Assembly (NCBI GenBank): GCA_049323755.1
Contig: JBMOPE010000043.1
Location: 48,461 to 112,460 of the forward strand
Source: BRHc4a sp049323755
Lineage (GTDB): Bacteria > Bacillota > Desulfotomaculia > Desulfotomaculales > Desulfocucumaceae
Length of the DNA: 64,000 bases
Direction of reading: 5' to 3'
The notes below the pieces were generated by a model. That model did not search any database, was not told the DNA's origin, and worked only from the letters and a program-made list of their open reading frames with translations. Each line of letters opens with the position of its first letter. Positions within the stretch are counted from its first letter, which is position 1. A program made the position numbers and the translations under genes. Positions 8,310 to 17,029 of the stretch are shown here, in pieces.

Positions 8310-9527
8310 TTGAAAAAACCTGAATTGCTGGCTCCGGCGGGGAACATGGAAAAGCTGGAGGTGGCGGTTGTCTATGGCGCCGACGCGGTATACCTGGGAG
8401 GACCCAGGTACGGCCTTAGGATGGGGGCCGACAACTTCACAATGGACGAGCTTCCCGGGGCTGTTGAGTTTGCCCACAAAAGAAACTCCAGGGTTTATGT
8501 GACAGTAAATATTTTTGCCCATCACCGGGATTTTGAAGGCCTGCGGGAATACGTGGGCCTTTTGCGGGAAATAGGGGTTGATGGGGTAATAGTGGCGGAC
8601 CCCGGCATACTTCAGGTGGTCCGTTCAGAGGCACCCGGCCTTCCGGTACACCTGAGTACCCAGGCCAACACAACCAATGCCTATTCTGCAGCCTTCTGGG
8701 AGGCCCAGGGGGTTTCAAGAATTGTTCTTGCCAGGGAGCTGTCACTGGCAGAAATGAAGGAAATAAGAAGTAGGGTAAAGGTGGACCTCGAGGTATTTGT
8801 CCACGGGGCAATGTGTATTTCATACTCCGGCCGGTGCCTTCTGAGCAACTACATGACCGGGAGAGACGCAAACCTTGGTGACTGCGCGCAGTCCTGCCGC
8901 TGGCGCTATTTTTTAATGGAAGAAAAAAGGCCCGGCCAGTATTTTCCTGTGCTGGAGGACAAAAGGGGCACATATATATTAAGCTCGAGGGATCTCTGCC
9001 TGCTTTCCCGCCTTTCCGAACTGGTAGAGGCTGGTGTTAACAGCTTTAAAATTGAGGGGCGGGTAAAAAGTGTCCATTATGTTGCCACCGTGGTCAAGGT
9101 ATACAGAGAGGCCATTGACAGGATGTATAAGAGCCAGAGTAATTTTGAGATAGACACACAATGGCTTGACGAACTGGGAAAGGCCAGCAACCGGGATTAC
9201 ACAGCCGGCTTTTTATCTGGTGACGGCACTCTTTCAGGTCATGGGGATGTAGAGGGAATATACAGCAGGAATTGTACCTTTGTAGGTATGGTAAGGGAAT
9301 ACAACCCTGAAACAAAATTCCTGAGGGTTGAGCAGAGAAATCGCTTTTTCAGGGGTGAAATACTGGAAGTGCTAAGCCCAACAGGTCCTTTAAGGAAAAT
9401 CACGGTGGAAAAGATGTTTGACGCAGAGGGCAGCCCCATTGACTTGGCGCCTCACCCCTGCCAGACCGTTTTTATTCCGGTGGAATTTCCGATAGAGGAA
9501 TATAGTTTAATCAGGAGGCTGGAATGA
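8310..9527 (+). CDS. U32 family protein (TrhP/YrrO-like)
   Basis: Member of the peptidase U32 family, best related to YrrO/TrhP proteins, which take part in prephenate-dependent 5-hydroxyuridine formation in tRNA. The N-terminus KPELLAPAGNMEKLEVAVVY, GADAVYLGG, the VFVHGAMCISYSGRC signature near residue 165, and further cysteines (DCAQSCRW) that probably bind an iron-sulfur cluster are all present. The TTG at 8310 is preferred: CAGGTGAT lies just upstream and the product starts MKKPELLAPAG as in homologues. A GTG at 8271 would add 13 untypical residues. In Bacillus yrrN and yrrO follow mltG, which supports the assignment; only one U32 gene is present here. Confidence 0.88.
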   Translation: MKKPELLAPAGNMEKLEVAVVYGADAVYLGGPRYGLRMGADNFTMDELPGAVEFAHKRNSRVYVTVNIFAHHRDFEGLREYVGLLREIGVDGVIVADPGILQVVRSEAPGLPVHLSTQANTTNAYSAAFWEAQGVSRIVLARELSLAEMKEIRSRVKVDLEVFVHGAMCISYSGRCLLSNYMTGRDANLGDCAQSCRWRYFLMEEKRPGQYFPVLEDKRGTYILSSRDLCLLSRLSELVEAGVNSFKIEGRVKSVHYVATVVKVYREAIDRMYKSQSNFEIDTQWLDELGKASNRDYTAGFLSGDGTLSGHGDVEGIYSRNCTFVGMVREYNPETKFLRVEQRNRFFRGEILEVLSPTGPLRKITVEKMFDAEGSPIDLAPHPCQTVFIPVEFPIEEYSLIRRLE

Positions 9528-9533
9528 ATGTAC

Positions 9534-9590
9534 GGAATTAGGAATTGGGAATTAATTCCCAACTCCCAACCCCCAATTCCCACCCCCAGG
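9534..9590. repeat. heptamer inverted repeat (GGAATTA/GGAATTG type)
   Basis: GGAATTAGGAATTGGGAATT is followed almost at once by its degenerate inverse (AATTCCCAACTCCCAACCC and on), giving a long hairpin-forming repeat between the U32 and PBP genes. Confidence 0.65.
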
Positions 9591-9652
9591 TTTATGTTCG
9601 TTCTCCCCTGGCAAAGCTATTAACAGGATAAATGCGAAGAGGGCTGGGATAA

Positions 9653-11347
9653 ATGGAAAGGACAAAAGGAAGACTGGTATGGGCATTAACCGTACTGGTC
9701 TTTTTTTTCATAATGGCGGCGGCTCGAATGGCCTATATCCAGGTTATACAGGGAGATCACTATTCCAGAATTGCTCTGGCTGCCGAAACAACGGAAATAT
9801 CCCTTGAGGACCATAAAAGGGGCCAGATACTTGACAGGAACCTTAAGCCCCTGACGGGATCATTCTCAGCCAACAGAATAGTGGTGTTTCCCCGGTTCCT
9901 GGAAAATGCCGGGGAGGCTGTAGCTATGCTTTCAGGGGTAACAGGTGTTGAGGAAAGCACAATCCTTGACCTGATATCATCAAAAAATCCGGTGGTTCTT
10001 CCTTTCAGCGTTACCAGTGTTCAGACAGATAAGATTGAAAAGGCCGGCCTGAAAGGGGTTATAGTGGCTCCGTACAGCTACCGCTATGGTCCCGGTGCCC
10101 TGGCGGCTCATGTGGTTGGCAGCCTGGGGAGAGTGAAGGACCTTGAGGAAATGAATAACCTGACCCGCTCAGGTGATAAGAAATACAGGCTCAGCGACTG
10201 GACCGGGCGCCTTGGCCTGGAGTATTTTTATGAGCAGGAATTGAAGGGAGCGTATCCATCACGACTGGCAGGTATTTGTGTGGACGCCAGGGGAAATCTC
10301 CTGCCCGGGCTTCCTGCACTGGTTAATACAAGGATGGGCGACTTTACAAGGAGTGATGTGGTTACCACAATTGACGCCGGTATACAGGAAGCTGTGGAAG
10401 GGCTGATGGACAGGCATATTAAAAAGGGAGCCGTGGTAGTTATGGATGTTTCCAGCGGGGATATATTGGCAATTGCCTCCCGTCCTGCTTTCAGCCCTTA
10501 TTCTCCGGCAGAAGGCCACTCTGGTGAAGAGGAGGAAGAAAGGTATATAAACCAGGCAATTTCCTGTTTTCAGCCAGGGTCGGTTTTTAAAGTGGTTCTG
10601 GCAGTTGCCGCAATTACAGAGGGAATAGTAAAGCCCGATACAAAATTCTATTGCGCTGGCTCATCGGCCAGTCCCGTACGCTGCTGGAAGCACGAAGGAC
10701 ATGGAACCATTACCTTTAGCGAAGCCTTTGCGCACTCCTGTAACCCGGCCTTTGTAAAGATAGGCCGTGACCTGGGGGCGAACAAAATTATAGAGTATGC
10801 AAAAAAACTGGGCCTGGACAACCAGCTCATACTTGGGTATCCTTCGGCCCCCGACAGGCGTCAGAATCTGGACCTTATAGCCGGTGAATATAACCTGGCT
10901 AACAGCAGTATTGGCCAGGGGCCGGTGCTGACAACGCCTCTGCAGATAACCGCCATGACAAATGTTATTGCCAGCGGTGGCTTTTATGTGCAGCCCAGGC
11001 TTGTAAATGAAGTGCGCCCATCCAGGGGGCCTGTGGTAGAAATCAGCCCTGCGGCACGGGTAAAGGTTATGACTCCTGAGATAGCTGATCAGGCATGGCT
11101 TTTGATGGAAGCTGTTACAAAAAATGGGGTAGGTCAAAGGGCCTGGGTCCCTGAGGCAGGATCAGCGGGAAAAACCGGGTCGGCAGAGGTAGGAGAGGAA
11201 GGCGCCCCGGTTAATGCCTGGTTTTCCGGTTACGCTCCCCTGAACAATCCAAGGTACACTATAACCGTTCTGGCAAGGGAAGGTACCAGCGGGGCTGAAA
11301 CTGCGGCTCCCCTGTTCAGGGAAATAGCTGAGAAGATTTTGAAATAG
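9653..11347 (+). CDS. penicillin-binding protein 2 (FtsI/SpoVD-type transpeptidase)
   Basis: Class B penicillin-binding protein: a membrane-anchored D,D-transpeptidase that crosslinks peptidoglycan. One membrane segment (VWALTVLVFFFIMAAARMAY) is followed by the dimerisation region (RGQILDRNLKPLTG) and the transpeptidase domain with SxxK in PGSVFKV (Ser near residue 308), SxN in HSCNPAFVKIG and KTG in AGKTGSAEV near 506. At 564 residues it lacks the C-terminal PASTA domains of SpoVD and PBP2X. The ATG at 9653 follows a weak GAGGGCTGGGA site. Whether it serves septation, elongation or sporulation cannot be told from the sequence. It appears to be transcribed on its own. Confidence 0.93.
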   Translation: MERTKGRLVWALTVLVFFFIMAAARMAYIQVIQGDHYSRIALAAETTEISLEDHKRGQILDRNLKPLTGSFSANRIVVFPRFLENAGEAVAMLSGVTGVEESTILDLISSKNPVVLPFSVTSVQTDKIEKAGLKGVIVAPYSYRYGPGALAAHVVGSLGRVKDLEEMNNLTRSGDKKYRLSDWTGRLGLEYFYEQELKGAYPSRLAGICVDARGNLLPGLPALVNTRMGDFTRSDVVTTIDAGIQEAVEGLMDRHIKKGAVVVMDVSSGDILAIASRPAFSPYSPAEGHSGEEEEERYINQAISCFQPGSVFKVVLAVAAITEGIVKPDTKFYCAGSSASPVRCWKHEGHGTITFSEAFAHSCNPAFVKIGRDLGANKIIEYAKKLGLDNQLILGYPSAPDRRQNLDLIAGEYNLANSSIGQGPVLTTPLQITAMTNVIASGGFYVQPRLVNEVRPSRGPVVEISPAARVKVMTPEIADQAWLLMEAVTKNGVGQRAWVPEAGSAGKTGSAEVGEEGAPVNAWFSGYAPLNNPRYTITVLAREGTSGAETAAPLFREIAEKILK

Positions 11348-11482
11348 GGTCACCGGATAAATAGAATATTTATACTAATATTACGCTGGAATTTTTAACT
11401 TTCCTTTATATGATTGACTGCCCGGTTAAAGTAAAGTATAGTTAGTGGAATATATATTTTACTGTTATGGGGTGCAGTCATA

Positions 11483-12250
11483 ATGATAGTTAAGGGTGAA
11501 CATATACGCGCCCTGCGGGAAGAGCGTGGATATACGCTGCAGGACATGGCAAAGAGAGCAAACCTGTCACTTTCTTACCTCAGCGAAATCGAGAGAGGCT
11601 CAAAAAGGCCCTCCTTAAAGTCTATCGATAAGTTGGCCGCTGCCCTGAATGTCTCCAAGGCCCAGCTGATAGAGGGTGATTTAACTGAGAGCGGCCTTGC
11701 ACTGGGAGATAAAATAAGAATAATGAGGGGTGAGAAAAGCCTATCCCTTCAGGAATTAGCCGGAAAGGCAGGTATTTCTGTTTCTTATCTGAGTGAAATT
11801 GAGAGAGGCACTGTTTATCCCGCACTGAGCACCTTGAAAAGGATAGCCGAAGGGCTTGGTGTGCCGGCTTCAGCGATAATAAGCCAGGAGGGCACCCTGG
11901 GACACAAGCTTAAGGCCCTGAGGGAAGAGTACGGGCTAACCCAGGCGCACCTTGCAAACCTTGCCGGTGTCACGGCGGGGCTGATTGGCCAGATAGAACA
12001 GGGTAAGGTCCAGCCCTCCCTTAAGACCCTGGAAAAGCTGGCCGAGGTTATGGGGGTATCCCCCTGTTACTTCATTATGGAGCCCGGGGCGGTCGACCAG
12101 ATGCTCAGCATGATGAACCCCGAGCTAAGGGAGCTTTTAATGCACCCAAATGTGCAGTCGGTTCTGAATATGATATGCAACCTTAATGAAAAAGAGCTTC
12201 AGTTTGTTTTAAACTTTATTCAGTTATTTAAAAAATCGGATCTTAGCTGA
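11483..12250 (+). CDS. transcriptional regulator with three tandem XRE-type HTH domains
   Basis: DNA-binding protein made of three successive Cro/C1-type helix-turn-helix domains, at about residues 5-62, 75-131 and 143-198, each with a version of the motif SYLSEIERG (twice exact, the third GLIGQIEQG). Repeats one and two are very alike, pointing to internal duplication. The remaining 55 residues are helical (MMNPELRELLMHPNVQSV, LNEKELQFVLNFIQLF) and may form a dimerisation or sensing tail. The ATG at 11483 follows GGGGTGCAG. No target can be named; the neighbouring ferredoxin is the nearest candidate. Multi-HTH XRE proteins exist but three domains is unusual. Confidence 0.88.
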   Translation: MIVKGEHIRALREERGYTLQDMAKRANLSLSYLSEIERGSKRPSLKSIDKLAAALNVSKAQLIEGDLTESGLALGDKIRIMRGEKSLSLQELAGKAGISVSYLSEIERGTVYPALSTLKRIAEGLGVPASAIISQEGTLGHKLKALREEYGLTQAHLANLAGVTAGLIGQIEQGKVQPSLKTLEKLAEVMGVSPCYFIMEPGAVDQMLSMMNPELRELLMHPNVQSVLNMICNLNEKELQFVLNFIQLFKKSDLS

Positions 12251-12325
12251 TGTATGTGACAAAATTATGCGAAATCATATTATAGTAGTACTAAAATAAT
12301 AATGTGCAATGGAGAAACCGTAATT

Positions 12326-12493
12326 ATGGCAACAGTGGTCAGGGAGCTTTGTCAGGGCTGCGCAATATGTTTACAGGTTTGCCCCAGGGGCGCCATTAAG
12401 ATAATAGCCACCCAGGCTGTTATAGATACTGAACTGTGCGATGACTGTGAAGAGTGCGTTTTTGCCTGTCCCAACGGCGCAATCAGCGGATAA
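12326..12493 (+). CDS. small 2[4Fe-4S] ferredoxin
   Basis: Electron carrier of about 55 residues with two complete cluster motifs, CQGCAICLQVCP and CDDCEECVFACP, separated by a short strand as in clostridial ferredoxins. The ATG at 12326 has GGAGAAA 11 bases upstream; an ATG at 12302 is in frame but lacks a ribosome site. It lies 75 bases after the triple-HTH regulator and is closed by a perfect hairpin terminator. Its redox partner is not encoded nearby. Confidence 0.88.
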   Translation: MATVVRELCQGCAICLQVCPRGAIKIIATQAVIDTELCDDCEECVFACPNGAISG

Positions 12494-12515
12494 TAGGCCA
12501 ATTCTTGGCCTTTTT
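12494..12515 (+). terminator. terminator after the ferredoxin gene
   Basis: GGCCAA-TTC-TTGGCC (12496-12510) is a perfect 6-bp stem followed by TTTTT. Confidence 0.85.
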
Positions 12516-12540
12516 CTTTGTCATGATATTGTTTATTATC

Positions 12541-12572
12541 AAAAAAGAACCGGTTGTATAATACAACCGGTT
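12541..12572 (-). terminator. terminator of the pst operon
   Basis: AACCGGTTGTA and TACAACCGGTT form a perfect 11-bp stem with a 3-base loop. On the minus strand it is followed by CTTTTTTG, just past the pstA stop. Confidence 0.85.
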
Positions 12573-12598
12573 AATTAGGAGAGGATGTTAAGCTGAAC

Positions 12599-13477
12599 TT
12601 ACAACCCATGGGTTCTTTTTTGGAGACGGTTTCTTAAAATAATGGCTATTGCATTCAGGCTTAGCAAAGCTGCCAGTAAAACAATTATTCCTGCTGCGGC
12701 AAGGTCCCTGAAATCTTCCTGGGGCCTGGAAGTCCAGTTGAAGATTTGTATGGGGAGAACTGTGAAACTGCTCATAGGGTCCGTCGGAACAAATGACACA
12801 AAAGCCATTGCGCCTATTGTTATTAAAGGCGCAGTTTCTCCGATAGCCCTGGAGGAGGAGAGGATTGTGCCTGTTAATATTCCGGGTATGGCGTAGGGCA
12901 GCGTCACTCTTTTGGCTGTCTGCCATTTGGAGGCCCCAAGGGCGTAAGACGCGTGTTTCAATGACTCAGGAACAGTTCTGATGGCCTCCTGGGCGGAAAT
13001 GATTATTATAGGCAGCACAAGGAGTGTCATTGTAAGGGATCCTGCCAGAATGCTCCTGTCCAGCTGCATTGCCCTGACAAAGATAGTCAGTCCAAGTATT
13101 CCATAGACAATAGAGGGGACACCGGCCAGATTTGAAATATTGGTCTCAATAATTTTAGTAAACCAATTCCTTGGGGCAAATTCCTCTAAATAAATAGCCG
13201 TTGCAATTCCCACAGGTACTGAAAAAAGAATTGTAAGCACCATAATCCATACAGTTCCGAAAATAGCCGGCAGTATTCCTGCCATTTCGGGAAAGCGTGA
13301 TGGAAAACTGGTAACAAACTGCCAGTCAAGCCATTTAAGCCCGCTTAATAATATCCTGGCCAGCAATACAGCCAGAACAACAATTCCAATAATATTGGCT
13401 GTAAAGAAAACCAGGTGAAAAAAGCGGTCGATTCTTTTTCTTTTTTTAATGTTACTAAATAATTGTTTATTAACCAT
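12599..13477 (-). CDS. pstA: phosphate ABC transporter permease PstA
   Basis: Inner-membrane permease of the high-affinity phosphate importer. The 292 residues contain about six hydrophobic segments and the PstA signatures VGIATAIYLEEFAP, NLAGVPSIVYGILGL and the EAA-type loop HASYALGASKWQTAKRVTLP that contacts the ATPase, ending with SSSRAIGETAPL. The ATG overlaps the pstC stop as TAATG, indicating translational coupling. A strong terminator follows directly, so the operon ends here without the pstB ATPase or phoU. Confidence 0.95.
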   Translation of the reverse strand: MVNKQLFSNIKKRKRIDRFFHLVFFTANIIGIVVLAVLLARILLSGLKWLDWQFVTSFPSRFPEMAGILPAIFGTVWIMVLTILFSVPVGIATAIYLEEFAPRNWFTKIIETNISNLAGVPSIVYGILGLTIFVRAMQLDRSILAGSLTMTLLVLPIIIISAQEAIRTVPESLKHASYALGASKWQTAKRVTLPYAIPGILTGTILSSSRAIGETAPLITIGAMAFVSFVPTDPMSSFTVLPIQIFNWTSRPQEDFRDLAAAGIIVLLAALLSLNAIAIILRNRLQKRTHGL

Positions 13478-14409
13478 TATTTATATATCACCCTGTAGCG
13501 TTTAACTATTAACTGGCTGATAGTATTCATAATGAGGGTTATAATGAATAATCCCATGCCGACGGCAAAAATGGTTTTATATTCAACAGTGCCGTAAGGA
13601 GTATCTCCAAGGCTTACCTGCACAATGTACCCAGTCATTGTCTGTATACTCTCCAGCGGATTCAGCGTTATTTTAGGAGAGGCGCCTGCTGCCAGGGCGA
13701 CGATCATGGTTTCGCCAACAGCTCTGGATAGTGCCAGTATAAAAGAAGCTATTATTCCGGAAAAAGCTGCAGGAATAACTATTTGGGTGGCAACCTCAAA
13801 TCTTGTGGAGCCCAGGGCAAAGCCGGCTTCCCTGAGAGATTGCGGCACGGCCATCATAGCGTCTTCACTAAGGGATGATACCATTGGCAATAGCATTATC
13901 CCAAGTACTATACTGGCGCTGGCCGCATTGAAGAATTCAGTCTGAGGCAGTATAGATCTAAGTATTGGTGTAATAAATGTAAGAGCAAAATAACCATATA
14001 CAACGGTGGGTATTCCCGCCAGCACTTCCAGTATGGGTTTTATTGTTTTACGAACTCCTTCGGGGGCATATTCACTTAAATATATAGCACTGGCTAATCC
14101 TACAGGAAGGGCTACTATTCCGGATATTGCAGTAATTAACAGCGTTCCGGTGACCAGCGGAAGAACACCAAAGTGTTGAGGCTCCAGAAGAGGAGTCCAC
14201 TGTGTTCCAAAAAGGAACTCCTTTATGCCCACATCTTTAAAAAAGGAGCTTGTTTCAACCACCAGGGTAATAACAATTGCCACGGTGGTAAAAATAGAAA
14301 TAAGCGCACAAAAGAGAAGACCAATATAGATAAATGATTCCTTGTTTGGTCCGGTTTTTATAAATGGATTTCTTTCTGCTTTGTCAGCCAGCTTGTATTT
14401 ACCAGCCAT
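13477..14409 (-). CDS. pstC: phosphate ABC transporter permease PstC
   Basis: Second permease of the phosphate importer, 310 residues with six predicted membrane segments. Family signs are VGLASAIYLSEYAPEGVR, LAGIPTVVYGYFAL, the coupling loop EAGFALGSTRFEVATQIVIP and SRAVGETMIVALAAG. The ATG at 14409 has a modest GGTGGT site upstream. The gene lies between pstS and pstA and is cotranscribed with them. Confidence 0.95.
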   Translation of the reverse strand: MAGKYKLADKAERNPFIKTGPNKESFIYIGLLFCALISIFTTVAIVITLVVETSSFFKDVGIKEFLFGTQWTPLLEPQHFGVLPLVTGTLLITAISGIVALPVGLASAIYLSEYAPEGVRKTIKPILEVLAGIPTVVYGYFALTFITPILRSILPQTEFFNAASASIVLGIMLLPMVSSLSEDAMMAVPQSLREAGFALGSTRFEVATQIVIPAAFSGIIASFILALSRAVGETMIVALAAGASPKITLNPLESIQTMTGYIVQVSLGDTPYGTVEYKTIFAVGMGLFIITLIMNTISQLIVKRYRVIYK

Positions 14410-14478
14410 AACAAACCACCATTTCTTAGGATGTGCCCCCCGGCTTGCTAAAAAAATGCCGGGGGGCTTAAATATAAG

Positions 14479-15402
14479 TTACTGGATTTTTGCCAGACTT
14501 TCTTTGTACATGTTATCCGGGAGACTAATGTAGCCTACCTGGGGAATTAGCTTGGGACCTTCAGTTAAGTAGTATTTTATAAACTCTTTTACTTCGGGCC
14601 GCTGTAAAGAAGCCTTGCTTACATAGATGAATATGGGACGTGAAAGTGGTTTATAGGTGCCGTCGTTTATGGTCTTTTCTTCAGGAGCTATGGCTCCTTT
14701 GCCGGCGTCTATGGGCACAATCTTCAACTTATCTTTATTCTCAATATAATAGGCGAAACCAAAGTAACCAAGGGCTCCCTTGTCGCCTGCCACACCCTGC
14801 ACAAGCACATTATCGTCTTCACTGGGAGTGTAGTCGGACCTGCTGGCCTTTTCCTTCCCGTTTATTGCTTCGGTAAAGTAATCAAAGGTCCCTGAGTCGG
14901 TGCCGGGGCCGTAGAGCTTTATTTCTATATCAGGCCAATCAGGACGGACCTGATTCCATTTTTTCACAGTGCTGCCCGGCTCCCATATCTTTTTCAGCTC
15001 CTCGGTGGTCAGTTTGTCAACCCAGGTGTTTTCCTTGTTGATGACTACCGAAAGTCCGTCATAGGCCACTGGGATTTCTATATATTCAATTTTGTTTTCA
15101 AGCGCCTTTTGTTTTTCATTGTCCTTGATAGGGCGAGATGCGTCACTTATATCTGTTTCCCCTGCGGCAAACTTTTTAAAGCCGCCGCCGGTGCCGGAAA
15201 TACCAACAGTTATATTTACTCCGGGGTTTGCCTTTTTGAATTCTTCGGCCACAGCTTCGGAAATGGGGAAAACAGTACTAGAACCGTCTATTTTTATGGT
15301 GCCGTTAAGACCGTTGCCGCTGCCCTCTTTATTGGAACCGCAACCAGCTGCTGTCACTATGAGTGAGAAAAGTACCAATAGGATAACCAGATTTTTTTTC
15401 AT
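14479..15402 (-). CDS. pstS: phosphate-binding lipoprotein PstS
   Basis: Extracellular phosphate-binding protein anchored as a lipoprotein. The N-terminus is a lipoprotein signal ending in TAAGC. The mature part shows the phosphate-site motifs KIDGSSTVFPISEA, GISGTGGGFKKFAAGETDISDASRP and GPGTDSGTFDYFTE. The length of 307 is typical. It is the first gene of a pstS-pstC-pstA unit on the minus strand. A PhoB-like box could not be identified with confidence in the 145 bases upstream. Confidence 0.95.
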   Translation of the reverse strand: MKKNLVILLVLFSLIVTAAGCGSNKEGSGNGLNGTIKIDGSSTVFPISEAVAEEFKKANPGVNITVGISGTGGGFKKFAAGETDISDASRPIKDNEKQKALENKIEYIEIPVAYDGLSVVINKENTWVDKLTTEELKKIWEPGSTVKKWNQVRPDWPDIEIKLYGPGTDSGTFDYFTEAINGKEKASRSDYTPSEDDNVLVQGVAGDKGALGYFGFAYYIENKDKLKIVPIDAGKGAIAPEEKTINDGTYKPLSRPIFIYVSKASLQRPEVKEFIKYYLTEGPKLIPQVGYISLPDNMYKESLAKIQ

Positions 15403-15479
15403 TGGGCCAGAGCTCCTTTCAGTAAAAAATCAATAAATATTTGGTAACTTTTTTAACTTCCAGGGCATCACCTCTTGCC

Positions 15480-15520
15480 GCAAAAATAAACAGACAGCGT
15501 TCTATGAACGGCTGTCTGTC
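15480..15520 (-). terminator. terminator between the ArsR unit and pstS
   Basis: ACAGACAGC (15490-15498) and GCTGTCTGT (15511-15519) pair, extended by GTTC/GAAC. On the minus strand TTTATTTTTG follows, ending transcription of the arsR and zinc-ribbon genes before pstS. Confidence 0.75.
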
Positions 15521-15547
15521 AAGTCCTGCCTGATCTGCAGCGGTACT

Positions 15548-15733
15548 TTAATTATTTACACATATTCTGTTGCATAATTTTATCTGGTTAATGCACCGGC
15601 ACTCACGATTTTTGCACTTAATTTCAACTGTGATGCAATCCGATTTGTTTTTATTGGCCGGCTTAAAGTACATAAGGGTTTTACCGCAATATTGGCATAC
15701 AACTTTTACCAAATCGATACTCTCATTTTTCAT
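15548..15733 (-). CDS. small zinc-ribbon-like protein
   Basis: Protein of 61 residues that I cannot assign to a named family. It has CQYCGK near the start and a cysteine-rich segment CKNRECRCINQIKLC near the end, so a zinc ribbon (Com-like) is likely. The ATG at 15733 overlaps the stop of the upstream arsR gene (TGATG), which implies translational coupling; an ATG five codons earlier would overlap arsR by 16 bases. It may work with, or be regulated by, the ArsR protein. A metal-related role is inference. Confidence 0.6.
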   Translation of the reverse strand: MKNESIDLVKVVCQYCGKTLMYFKPANKNKSDCITVEIKCKNRECRCINQIKLCNRICVNN

Positions 15734-16074
15734 CAATATTTCAGGCAATTGAACATCTCCTCAGAAACATCAGACAGTAGTTCTTCAACCAGCTGTAGTA
15801 TTTGTGTTACCCTTTCGTCTCTAAGCTTATAAATATTGTTTTTGCCTTCCTGACGGACCAGAACCAATCCGCACTCTCTAAGGCAGGCCAGGTGATTAGA
15901 TACCGAGGATTGCCCAAAGCCAGTTATCGCAACCAATTCGGTTACTGTTTTTTCTCCGTCTTTTAAGGCTTCAAAAATGCACAGCCTGCTGGTATCCGAA
16001 AAACCTTTAAAAATTTTTGATTTTAATCTGAGTTTAGTTAGGAGTTCTTCCTGGCTTGAAAGGGGAATTCTCAT
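15733..16074 (-). CDS. ArsR/SmtB-family transcriptional regulator
   Basis: Winged-helix repressor of about 113 residues. LKSKIFKGFSDTSRLCIFEALK, the recognition helix GFGQSSVSNHLACLRECGLV and the wing VRQEGKNNIYKLRDERV are characteristic. There is a Cys in the ACLREC segment but not the classical CxC of ArsR sensors, so the inducer is unclear. The ATG at 16074 has GGTGAT upstream; an ATG six codons earlier lacks a site. A palindromic operator overlaps its promoter, pointing to autoregulation. Confidence 0.85.
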   Translation of the reverse strand: MRIPLSSQEELLTKLRLKSKIFKGFSDTSRLCIFEALKDGEKTVTELVAITGFGQSSVSNHLACLRECGLVLVRQEGKNNIYKLRDERVTQILQLVEELLSDVSEEMFNCLKY

Positions 16075-16104
16075 TTTTATATCACCACGCATTGACTTAT
16101 CAAC

Positions 16105-16151
16105 ATATCATTAACTGATGATATGATAACACTTGACTTAAAGCTGGTCAA
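16105..16151 (-). promoter_or_regulatory. arsR promoter and palindromic operator
   Basis: On the minus strand TTGACC (16151-16146), a 17-base spacer and TATCAT (16128-16123) form a SigA promoter. Immediately downstream, overlapping the -10, ATATCAT at 16105-16111 and ATGATAT at 16118-16124 make an inverted repeat, a typical position for ArsR-family autorepression. Confidence 0.65.
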
Positions 16152-16177
16152 CTCTAATTCAGCATGTTAACACAAAC

Positions 16178-16906
16178 TTAAAAAAGTCTCCCGGATCTTA
16201 ATGTTTCAATATGTTCGTCCGGGAGGCCAAGGTCCAGCATATGTGATACAACTTGATTAATATCGTATTCAACTCTCCGGTTTTTAATGGTTACTCCGTT
16301 GGGAGAAAAATCTGCCAGAATGAAACAGGCCCTGTTGTCACCGTCTTTAGGCTGGCCGACACTGCCGGTGTTTATGAGAAGTCGTCCTTTATAGGTGCGA
16401 ACGAAAGGTATATGGGTATGGCCAAAAATTAAAACACGTGCATCGCTGTACATGATTAGTTCGTCCAGAATTTCATCTTCCAGGTTATAAGTTATGTACT
16501 CGTTAATTGCCCTGGGGCTGCCGTGAAATACCAAAGCACTGCTGCCGTCCGGCAAAACTATACTTAATTCTTCAGGTAGATTTCTCAAGAACTGGCGGTT
16601 ATCTTTAGTTATTCTCTCCTTTGTCCAGGCCAGGCTTTTTTCTCCCGCAGCCCTTGCTCTGTCGCTGGGGTAGTTGCATCCGCACATTGGCAGATTATAT
16701 CCAACAGCCTCGTCGTGGTTACCCATAACCGTTTTAATTCCATTGCTTTTAATCAGTTCTACAACTTCATTGGGCTGAGGACCGTACCCCACTATATCTC
16801 CGGTACAAAAAATACCGTCAACTGCCTTTTCCTTTTCAATTTCCTTCAGAACTCTCTCCAGGGCAGGCAAATTACCATGAATATCCCCTAACAATGCGAG
16901 ATTCAA
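16178..16906 (-). CDS. metallophosphoesterase (YfcE/diadenosine tetraphosphatase-like)
   Basis: Cytoplasmic calcineurin-like phosphoesterase with two metal ions; the substrate is unknown. All hallmark motifs are visible: GDIHGN, GDIVGYGP, GNHDE, VFHGSP and FGHTHIPF, then NTGSVGQP. The length is about 242 residues. The TTG at 16906 is preferred, with AAGAGGTG just upstream, giving MNLALLGDIHGN; a GTG three codons earlier overlaps that site. It is not obviously in an operon with its neighbours. Confidence 0.9.
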   Translation of the reverse strand: MNLALLGDIHGNLPALERVLKEIEKEKAVDGIFCTGDIVGYGPQPNEVVELIKSNGIKTVMGNHDEAVGYNLPMCGCNYPSDRARAAGEKSLAWTKERITKDNRQFLRNLPEELSIVLPDGSSALVFHGSPRAINEYITYNLEDEILDELIMYSDARVLIFGHTHIPFVRTYKGRLLINTGSVGQPKDGDNRACFILADFSPNGVTIKNRRVEYDINQVVSHMLDLGLPDEHIETLRSGRLF

Positions 16907-16959
16907 CTGGTTCACCTCTTGAAAAATTTCATATGTGGTTGAGATAGGGTTACGCCTCC

Positions 16960-17003
16960 ATTATAAAATAAACCCGAACCATTATAGCTCGGGGTTTTTT
17001 TAG
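16960..17003 (-). terminator. terminator between the YjcZ-like genes and the phosphoesterase gene
   Basis: AACCC/GGGTT arms with an imperfect inner stem (GAACC/GCTCG) form a hairpin. T-rich tracts occur on both sides (T7 on plus; TTTATTTTAT on minus), so it probably ends minus-strand transcripts of the miniprotein genes. Confidence 0.55.
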
Positions 17004-17029
17004 ATGAAAGAAGCTGCCATGGCTAGTAT

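Noticed and set aside
8437..8973. 178-codon antisense frame over the U32 gene
   Set aside because: The Pro/Gly-rich translation has no ribosome site and opposes a conserved gene.
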